Shown in pieces: positions 56,278 through 64,000 of a stretch of DNA of 64,000 nucleotides. The notes under the pieces were generated by a model. The model had not been told where the DNA came from. It saw only the letters and a list, made by a program, of their open reading frames with translations, and did not search any database. The position numbers and the translations under genes are program-made. Position 1 is the first letter of the stretch. The number at the start of each line of letters is the position of its first letter. The stretch lies in the NCBI GenBank assembly GCA_031216915.1, contig CM062291.1, positions 32,430,484-32,494,483 on the forward strand, in the 5' to 3' direction. Source of the DNA: Pictodentalium vernedei (Eukaryota; Mollusca; Scaphopoda; Dentaliida; Dentaliidae).

Positions 56278-56799
56278 ACTACCAGTAAAGCAAGTACCAA
56301 TGTCTTGTAATGTGCCTGTGCATCAATTCCATTCCTCCATTAACAGCACACAACAAGTGAAGTGAGTATCAATACCTTGTTATGTCTGATGAGCAGCAAT
56401 CCCATTCCTCCACTACCAACACACTGTCAGTAAAGCAAGTATCAACATCTTGTTTTGTCTGACAAGCAACAATCCCATTCCTCCACTACCAGCATACTAC
56501 CAGTAAAGCAAGTATCAATATCTTGTTATGTACCTGAGCACCAATCCCATTCCTCCATTAACAGCACACAACAAGTAAAGCAAGTATCAATATCATGTTA
56601 TGTACCTGAGCACCAATCCCATTCCTCCACTACCAGCACACTACCAGTAAAGCAAGTATCAATATCTTGTTATGCACCTGAGCACCAATTCCATTCCTCC
56701 ATTAACAGCACACAACAAGTAAAGCAAGTACCATTATCTTGTTATGTCTGATGAACAGCAATCCCGTTCCTCCACTACCAACACACTGTCATTGATAAG

Positions 56800-59700
56800 C
56801 TCAGCTCTGTGATAGGTAAAATCATTTTCTGCGATCTGCTCAGCACTGTGATAGTTAAAACTGTACCCTGTGATCAGATCAACACTGTGATAGTTAAAAC
56901 TGTACTCAATGATCAGATCAACAATGTGATAGTTGAAACTGTACTCTGTGATCAGATCAACACTGTGATAGTTAAAACTGTACTCAGTGATCAGATCAAC
57001 ACTGTGATAGTTAAAACTGTACTCAGTGATCAGATCAACACTGTGATAGTTAAAACTGTACTCTGTGATCAGATCAACACTGATAGTTAAAACTGTACTC
57101 TGTGATCAGATCAACACTGTGATAGTTAAAACTGTACTCAGTGATCAGATCAACACTGTGAGAGTTAAAACTGTACTCTGTGATCAGATCAACACTGTGA
57201 TAGTTAAAACTGTACTCTGTGATCAGATCAACACTGTGATAGTTAAAACTGTACTCAGTGATCAGATCAACACTGTGATAGTTAAAACTGTACTCAGTGA
57301 TCAGATCAACACTGTGATAGTTAAAACTGTACTCTGTGATCAGATCAACACTGTGATAGTTAAAACTGTACTCTGTGATCAGATCAACACTGTGATAGTT
57401 AAAACTGTACTCAGTGATCAGCTCAACACTGTGAAAGTTAAAACTGTACTCTGTGATCAGATCAACACTGTGATAGTTAAAACTGCACTCTGTGATCAGA
57501 TCAACACTGTGATAGTTAAAAGTGTACTCAGTGATCAGCTCAGTACTGTGATAGTTCAAACTGTACTCAGTGATCAGATCAACACTGTGATAGTTAAAAC
57601 TGTACTCAGTGATCAGATCAACACTGTGATAGTTAAAGCTGTACTCAGTTATCAGATCAACACTGTGATAGTGAAAACTGTACTCAGTGATCAGCTCAGT
57701 ACTGTGATAGTTAAAACTGTACTCTGTGATCAGCTCAGTACTGTGTTAGTTAAAACTGTACTCTGTGATCAGCTCAGTACTGTGATAGTTAAAACTGTAC
57801 TCAGTGATCAGGTCAGTACTGTGATAGTTAAAACTGTACTCTGTGATCAGATCAACACTGTGATAGTTAAAACTGTACTCAGTGATCAGCTCAGCACTGT
57901 GATAGTTAAAACTGTACTCAGTGATCAGATCAACACTGTGATAGTTAAAACTGTACTCTGTGATCAGATCAACACTGTGATAGTTAAAACTGTACTCAGT
58001 GATCAGATCATCACTGTGATAGTTAAAACTGTACTCAGTGATCAGCTCAGTACTGTGATAGTTAAAACTGTACTCAGTGATCAGATCAGCACTGTGATAG
58101 TTAAAACGGTACTCAGTGATCAGATCAACACTGTGATAGTTAAAACTGTACTCAGTGATCAGATCAACACTGTGATAGTTAAAACTGTACTCAGTGATCA
58201 GATCAGCACTGTGATAGTTAAAACGGTACTCAGTGATCAGATCAACACTGTGATAGTTAAAACTGTACTCTGTGATCAGATCAACACTGTGATAGTTAAA
58301 ACTGTACTCTGTGATCAGATCAACACTGTGATAGTTAAAACTACTCTGTGATCAGATCAACACTGTGATAGTTAAAACTGTACTCTGTGATCAGATCAAC
58401 ACTGTGATAGTTAAAACTGTACCCTGTGATCAGATCAACACTGTGATAGTTAAAACTGTACTCTGTGTTCAGATCAACACTGTGATAGTTAAAACTACTC
58501 TGTGATCAGATCAACACTGTGATAGTTAAGAACTGTACTCAGTGATCAGATCAACACTGTGATAGTTAAAACTGTACTCTGTGATCAGATCACCACTGTG
58601 ATAGTTAAAACTGTAGTCCCTGATCAGATCAGCTCTGGGAAAGTTACAACTGTTCAACACTGTGATAGTTAAAACTGTACTCAGTGATCAGATCAACACT
58701 GTGATAGTTAAAACTGTACTCAGTGATCAGATCAACACTGTGATAGTTAAAACTGTACTCAGTGATCAGATCAACACTGTGATAGTTAAAACTGTACTCT
58801 GTGATCAGATCAACACTGTGATAGTTAAAACTGTACTCAGTGATCAGATCAACACTGTGATAGTTAAAACTGTAGTCAGTGATCAGATCAACACTGATAG
58901 TTAAAACTGTACTCAGTGATCAGATCAACACTGTGATAGTTAAAACTGTACTCTGTGATCAGCTCAGTACTGTGATAGTTAAAACTGTACTCAGTGATCA
59001 GATCAGCACTGTGATAGTTAAAACTGTACTCAGTGATCAGATCAACACTGTGATAGTTGAAACTGTACCCTGTGATCAGATCAACACTGTGATAGTTAAA
59101 ACTACTCTGATCAGATCAACACTGTGATAGTTAAAACTGTACTCGGTGATCAGATCAACACTGTGATAGTTAAAACTGTACTCTGTGATCAGATCACTAC
59201 TGTGATAGTTAAAACTGTAGTCCCTGATCAGATCAGCTCTGGGAAAGTTACAACTGTTCAACACTGTGATAGTTAAAACTGTGCTCAGTGATCAGATCAA
59301 CACTGTGATAGTTAAAACTGTACTCAGTGATCAGCTCAGTACTGTGATAGTTAAAACTGTACTCTGTGATCAGCTCAGTACTGTGATAGTTAAAACTGTA
59401 CTCAGTGATCAGATCAACACTGTGATAGTTAAAAGTGTACTCTGTGATCAGATCAACACTGTGATAGTTAAAACTGTATTCAGTGATCAGATCAACGCTG
59501 TGATAGTTAAAACTGTACTCAGTGATCAGATCAACACTGTGATAGTTAAAACTGTACTCTGTGATCAGATCAACACTGTGATAGTTAAAACTGTACTCTG
59601 TGATCAGATCAACACTGTGATAGTTAAAACAGTACTCTGTGATCAGATCAACACTGTGGTAGTTAAAACTGTACTCTGTGATCAGATCAACACTGTGATA

Positions 59701-60280
59701 GTTAAAACTGTACTTTGTGATCTGATCAACACTGTGATAGTTAAAACTGTACTCTGTGATCAGATCAACACTGTGATAGTTAAAACTGTACTCTGAATAG
59801 ATCAACACTGTGATAGTTAAAACTGTACTCAAGTGATCAGATCAACACTGTGATAGTTGAAACTGTACTCTGTGATCAGATCAACACTGTGATAGTTGAA
59901 ACTGTACTCTGTGATCAGATTTAAACTGTGATAGTTAAAACTGTACTCTGTGACCAGATCAACACTGTGATAGTTAAAACTGTAGCCCCTGATCAGATCA
60001 GCTCTGGGAAAGTTACAACTGTTCAACACTGTGATAGATAAAAGCATAGTCTATAATCAGATCATCATTATGGTAGTTAAACCTCGACCATGTGATCAGC
60101 TCAGCACTGATAGTTAAAAGTGTTCTCTATGATTAGATGAGCACTGTGATAGTTAAAACTGAACTCTATGATCAGCTCAGCTCTGTGATAGTTAAGTGGT
60201 ACTATATAATCAGCTCAGTACTGTGATAGTTAAAACTGTACTCAGTGATCAGATCAACACTATGATAGTTAAGTGGTACT
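56800..60280 (+). repeat. 39-bp minisatellite, roughly 85-90 units
   Basis: The unit is 'gatcagatcaacactgtgat' plus 'agttaaaactgtactctgt'. Two main variants alternate irregularly (CAGATCAACAC and CAGCTCAGTAC; CTCTGT and CTCAGT). Because 39 is a multiple of three, frames stay open on both strands (longest 57065-58351, repeating DQINTVIVKTVLS). Flanks at 56800-56850 and 60040-60280 are degenerate. Confidence 0.96.
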
Positions 60281-60413
60281 CAAGGCTTATATTTTGATGA
60301 GAATCCGAGAATCGATTCATGCAAAGTTTCGCTCAACAAAACCAGTCCATGTAGATTCTTGCTGCACCTCTGCTAGGATTCGCAGGAAAAGAATAGAGTC
60401 AACTTAACCCTTT

Positions 60414-60928
60414 AAATAACATAGTGACAGCAAATTAATCAATAAAAGGCTAGCATGACCTGAAATATCCTGACACTTTGTCAATAAAATTATCCAAATA
60501 TGGCTGTAATTGGAACCGGCTCAATGAGACGGTTCCAATGACATCCATATTTGTAAGGTTTTTTATGCCCCCAAATGTTGGAGGGATATTTAGTGGAGAC
60601 CTCAGTCCATCTGTTCATCCGCCTGTTTGTCCATCCATACCAACATTTTCCCTTGTATCTCAGCCACTGCTACTTCGATTTGAATGATATTTGGTGTTGT
60701 GATAGAGCACCATGGGGGAATGATACCTGTGTAGCGTGAGTTTCTTCCACATCTTTTTTTTCAGAGTTATGGCCCTTTTTCACTCTTTCGACTTAGACAA
60801 TTTTTGGGTGGGTCAGGGGCATAGGCACACGCTTTGCATTACCCCTCTTGTTGGTGAATGTTTTCATTTTTTTTTAAAAATTCAGTTGATGTTTAAAAAT
60901 TAAAAAGCTGTGTAAGGTAAAGAGTTAA
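60414..60928. mobile_element. Family E TTAA MITE (E2) with an insertion
   Basis: TTAACCCTTTAAATAAC to GGTAAAGAGTTAA. Centre GGAACCGGCTCAATGAGACG. The right arm is interrupted at about 60565-60865 by a Helentron-like insertion ('atgcccccaaatgttggagg', then GTCCATCTGTTCATCCGCC). Confidence 0.72.
60565..60865 (+). mobile_element. Helentron-like insertion (Hel-h1)
   Basis: 5' 'ttttatgcccccaaatgttg', a GTCCATC-type run, then 'cagagttatggccctttttc' as in other Helentron-like cores. 3' end not resolved. Confidence 0.45.
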
Positions 60929-61071
60929 CATGTGTTATCAGTATACAACAGGGGTTCAACCATGGTGGCCTCGTGGGATCATAGGACACTTGTAGCAGGT
61001 ATGGAATTACGCAACCATTTTCGTGAGAATCCAAATGGATTCTCCCAAATTTAGGTGAAAAAAAAGTCATG

Positions 61072-61690
61072 GGTACTTTATGATAAGCTTAGTACTGTGA
61101 TAGTTAAAACTGTACTCTGTGATCAGATCAACACTGTGATAGTTGATCAGATCAACACTGTGATAGTTGATCAGATCAACACTGTGATAGTTGATCAGAT
61201 CAACACTGTGACAGTTGATCAGATCAACAATGTGATAGTTGATCAGATCAACACTGTGCTAGTTGATCAGATCAACACTGTGACAGTTGATCAGATCAAC
61301 ACTGTGATAGTTGATCAGATCAACACTGATAGTTATGTGGTACTCTATGATCAGTTCAGTACTGTGATAGTTAAAACTACTTGGTGATTAGCTCAGCACT
61401 GTGATAGTTAAAACTGTACTCTGTGGTCAGATCAACACTATGATAGTTGTTCGGATCAACACTGTGATATTTGATCAGATCAACACTGTGATAGTTGATC
61501 AGATCCACACTGTGATAGTTGAGTGGTACTCCTCTATGATCAGTTCAGTACTGTGATAGTTTAAACTACTTGGTGATTAGCTCAGTACTGTGATAGTTTA
61601 AACTACTTGGTGATTAGCTCAGTACTGTGATAGATTAAACTACTTGGTGATTAGCTCAGTACTGTGATAGTTAAAACTACCCTAATCGAT
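61072..61690 (+). repeat. Minisatellite tail with 24-bp and 37-bp units
   Basis: 61130-61325 is about eight copies of 24-bp GATCAGATCAACACTGTGAT+AGTT, the 39-bp unit minus 15 bp. 61540-61680 is a 37-bp form ('actacttggtgattagctca') at 61550, 61587, 61624 and 61661. Confidence 0.9.
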
Positions 61691-62122
61691 GAAATCTTCA
61701 TTGACTACTCTACATCCTATAGAACCCCATTAAGTAATAATTCTGTTAATTTCTGCCATATCAACCATAAAGAAAGATGATTTCCATGTGTCGACTAAAT
61801 CAGAGAGCATTCATTACATCCTTTAATTACATTAATGCTATATTATTGAGTTCACATAATCTTTTGACTGGGAATCACATTTAACATTAACAGATTTCGA
61901 GCCAGAAACCCATTTCTAGACTTATGGAAAGTTATTGAATGCAATTATTTCTGTTTAATTCCATTATTGCATTATCACATTTCTTTGCACATAATTCAGT
62001 AAACTAATTGTTTATGATCGTTTTTTTTCCATTCTGTTTGCGAGTGCAAACATGCAGGTGTTCTGAAAATAATTCATTTTGAAATTGAGCTTGTCTTTGC
62101 TTTGGACATGTAATACATTGAT
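61691..62122. other. No supported feature
   Basis: AT-rich unique-looking sequence. Confidence 0.4.
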
Positions 62123-62700
62123 TAACCCTTGTTATAATGAATCCGCCATATCCACACAAGCAATTTACAAACTCAACAAAACCATATCATGATCCCTCAT
62201 TGGAATGGGCTTGATGGTTCGTTCCAATCAAGGGGTCACATGATATGGTTTTGCTGGAATTTTTGGGCAAATTTTTTAGAAAAAAAAAATTAAAAATTTA
62301 ATATTTATTTATTTATTTATTTATTTATTTATTGGGGTTTAAGGTCACATATTTCTGCACAATGGCTAACCACGACCATGACAGTTTTACGAGTGGAGGA
62401 AGCCAGAGTACCCGGAAAGAACCACTGAGCAACTGCGAGCAACTGTCAGCTCCTCAACATACTAACTCCACACAAGCAGGGTTAGCATTGGTTGAAGACA
62501 AGTGCACCATCGACGAGCAGTACGCCTTAGTACACGACGTCACCATGCCCCCACATGGGCAATGGGGGTGAAGTGTCTTGCCCAAGGACACAACGCAGTT
62601 GCCGCAGGTGGGATTCAAACCGAGGACCTCTCGGTTTGCAGCCTGCACCTATACCTACTGAGCCACCGCGCCCCCTAAAAATTTAATAATGTAAGTTGAC
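62123..62700 (-). mobile_element. Diverged family A MITE (A17), SINE in right arm
   Basis: TTAACCCTTGTTATAATG at the left. Core 'aaccatatcatgatccctc' and its mirror. The right terminus after the SINE is not recognisable. Confidence 0.7.
62304..62676 (-). mobile_element. Full-length tRNA-headed SINE (S29)
   Basis: Reverse orientation, (TTTA)n then body then the head ending CCACCGCGCCCCC. AAAAATTTAATA duplicated (62292-62303, 62677-62688). Confidence 0.94.
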
Positions 62701-62772
62701 TGATAGCCAGAAGCCAGCATAAAGCCTTCATTGAGGATGTCTACTATCCACTACTTAGACACTTACAGACAT

Positions 62773-63011
62773 TAACCCTTTCAACATTGGTGGTATCTTC
62801 CATGCCAGTTAAATGGCATATATTGGAAGAGTCCATATCCATTATTTGGGGTAGAGCAATTAATATTTTCAACGTGCAGCCTTCAGGCTGCACGTTAAAA
62901 ATATTAATTGTTCTACCACACACATTAACTTTGTAGCCATCCTACTTAATGAAATTATGACGTATCGTGTTCGTGGACCAGAAAAGCGGCCTCTTGTGTT
63001 GAAAGAGTTAA
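62773..63011. mobile_element. Family C TTAA MITE (C4)
   Basis: TTAACCCTTTCAACATTGG to TTGAAAGAGTTAA. Centre ACGTGCAGCCTTCAGGCTGC is an exact foldback with arms 'aattaatattttcaacg'-type. Confidence 0.85.
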
Positions 63012-63072
63012 GATATCTAACACATGGGGCAGATTTTGTATATGTAGAACATTTTCTAGCAAATAGGATTAC

Positions 63073-63627
63073 TTAGCACTTTACCCAATGTAACAGACAA
63101 AACCAGTTAGCACTATTCACAAAAATTACCATTGAATTTTCATTATTTTGTCATTTTTGTGCCCCTGCCACTTTGGCGAAGGGGTATTAAGTGTTACCCT
63201 TGTCCATCCATCCGTACATACGTACGTCTGTATGTCTGTACCCAATCTGGTTTCAAGACAAGAATTTTAGTTTGACTGAATGAAATGAAACAAAATTTTA
63301 TAATGATAGTGGGCTTGGTCCGATATTTGTTGGCAGAGTTATGGCCCTTTTCTGACTTAGAAGACAAAAAAGTTGGGGTATTAGTGTCCCATGGACACAT
63401 TTGGTGGCCTGATGTATTGGTGCTATGGTTTAATAGAGATAAGATAAGATATTTATTATTCAATATCAACAAAGATAAATGGCTAGAAATGCATGCTTGG
63501 CAATGGGGGGTGGGGGGGAGTCATAGTCACCCTTGGCATTCCACTTCTTTGTCTCAAAAACATAGCTTATGACCCCTCATTGGAATGAGCACGTCCAGTG
63601 AGGGATCAAAATCTAGTTTTTGATGCC
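63073..63627 (+). mobile_element. Family B MITE (B9), split and decayed
   Basis: Left arm 'tttacccaatgtaacagac' (to about 63158), right part 'gtctcaaaaacatagctta' from about 63549, with centre TTGGAATGAGCACGTCCAG. The right end is lost at the 58-bp palindrome. Confidence 0.7.
63159..63548 (+). mobile_element. Helentron-like insertion in B9 (Hel-h2)
   Basis: 5' 'gtgcccctgccactttggcg' with internal mirror AAGGGG, then 'ccatccatccgtacatacgt'. 'gcagagttatggccctttt' parallels Hel-h1. 3' hairpin not clear. Confidence 0.5.
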
Positions 63628-63795
63628 AAAAATGAATAAATAAAGGATATGAAATGAGTGTTTTTCTCATATAATATTTATGAAATGAGTCTAAGAATTT
63701 TCCGTTTTGGCAAGCCCAAACAGAAAATTCGGACGAGTTTCATAAATATTATATGAGAAAAACACTCATTTCATATCCTTTATTTATTCATTTTT
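63628..63795. repeat. Perfect 58-bp inverted repeat, 52-bp spacer
   Basis: AAAAATGAATAAATAAAGG (63628 onward) is exactly mirrored to 63795. The spacer has its own shorter inverted pair (GAATTTTCCGTTTTGG / CCAAACAGAAAATTC). Probably a young MITE or a foldback event. Confidence 0.93.
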
Positions 63796-63834
63796 CACAC
63801 ACATGCACAAATTAGCCACTTAGTATGACTTTTG

Positions 63835-64000
63835 AACCCATCACCTAACTTGAGTTGTAGACGGCACTTGGAAAAAACATCCTCGTATAACTAAAAATTT
63901 TCATTTTTTGCTTCCAAAACATAGGTTATGACCCCTCATTGGAACGAGCTCATCGAGCTCGTTCCAATGAGGGATCATAACCTATGTTTTGGAAGCAAAA
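63835..64000 (-). mobile_element. Family B MITE (B10), cut by window end
   Basis: Left end 'catcacctaacttgagttg', arm 'ttgcttccaaaacatagg', matched centre variants CATTGGAACGAG / CTCGTTCCAATG. The arm word TGCTTCC replaces the usual TGTCTCA in both arms, another matched difference. Confidence 0.88.

Larger units (their letters stand above)
53070..56795 (+). repeat. ~73-bp minisatellite, split by a hAT-like element
   Basis: Units of about 66-73 bp with 'agcaatcccattcctccatt', 'aacaagtaaagcaagtacca' and 'atatcttgttatgtctgatg'. Runs at about 53070-53935 and 55603-56795. Two 351-bp higher-order copies lie at about 53160-53510 and 53511-53860. Confidence 0.92.
60281..61071 (-). mobile_element. 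CAGGG...CCCTG composite element, copy 2
   Basis: Reverse orientation copy of 22145-22682 with decayed ends (CAAGGCTTATATTTT; far end poorly kept). GGTACT on both sides (60275-60280, 61072-61077) is a 6-bp duplication within the minisatellite. A family E MITE sits at the same internal point as in copy 1. Confidence 0.78.

Noticed and set aside
57065-58351. 428-codon open frame as a repeat protein gene
   Set aside because: It lies wholly in a 39-bp minisatellite whose period is a multiple of three, and the opposite strand is open as well (57074-57559, 59248-59832). No flanking gene structure.
56800-60280. CRISPR array
   Set aside because: Units are contiguous 39-bp repeats without unique spacers, and the context is eukaryotic.

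Overview
This window looks like intergenic or intronic DNA from an animal nucleus, and I find no convincing protein-coding gene in it. It is AT-rich and built almost entirely of transposable elements and tandem repeats. tRNA- and 5S-rRNA-headed SINEs, TTAA-flanked palindromic MITEs, hAT-like elements with 8-bp target duplications, and Helentron/Pearl-like elements with internal 120-200 bp tandem repeats together point to a marine invertebrate, most likely a mollusc. That assignment is an inference from repeat style, because no marker gene is present. Longer open frames are repeat artefacts: the longest, 428 codons at 57065-58351, lies wholly inside a 39-bp minisatellite that is open on both strands.

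Layout. 1-4.2 kb: a family A palindromic MITE split by a Helentron-like element and by an inverted filler copied from about 8 kb, then a second Helentron-like element with a 169-bp tandem array. 4.2-9.5 kb: MITE families F, C, A and B, a SINE and two more Helentron-like elements. 9.5-24.4 kb: hAT-like elements, SINEs, many MITEs, a 47-bp array and the first copies of two composite elements. 23.5-27 kb: a 43-bp tandem array cut up by later insertions. 27-34 kb: MITEs, SINEs and a Helentron-like element with 156-bp repeats. 34.1-36.4 kb: a Helentron-like element with about 166-bp repeats. 35,212-49,017: a direct tandem duplication of about 7.2 and 6.6 kb, roughly 98% identical where sampled, with a short microhomology at the junction. 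49-52.7 kb: SINEs and MITEs. 53.0-56.8 kb: a 73-bp minisatellite holding a 1.67-kb hAT-like element. 56.8-61.7 kb: the 39-bp minisatellite, interrupted by a composite element. 61.7-64 kb: SINE, MITEs, a Helentron-like insertion and a perfect 58-bp inverted repeat.

The pieces relate by nesting and module sharing. At least five MITE families (A-E) use TTAA targets. Families A and B share the same outer ends and the same central palindrome but have unrelated arms, and E carries a related centre. The SINEs combine four head types with two tails around a common body. Helentron-like elements repeatedly sit in T-runs inside other elements. The likeliest novelty is this modular, centre-sharing MITE system, with evidence of arm covariation and of breakage at the palindrome centre. 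Family names A-I and element numbers are local labels; I could not search any database.
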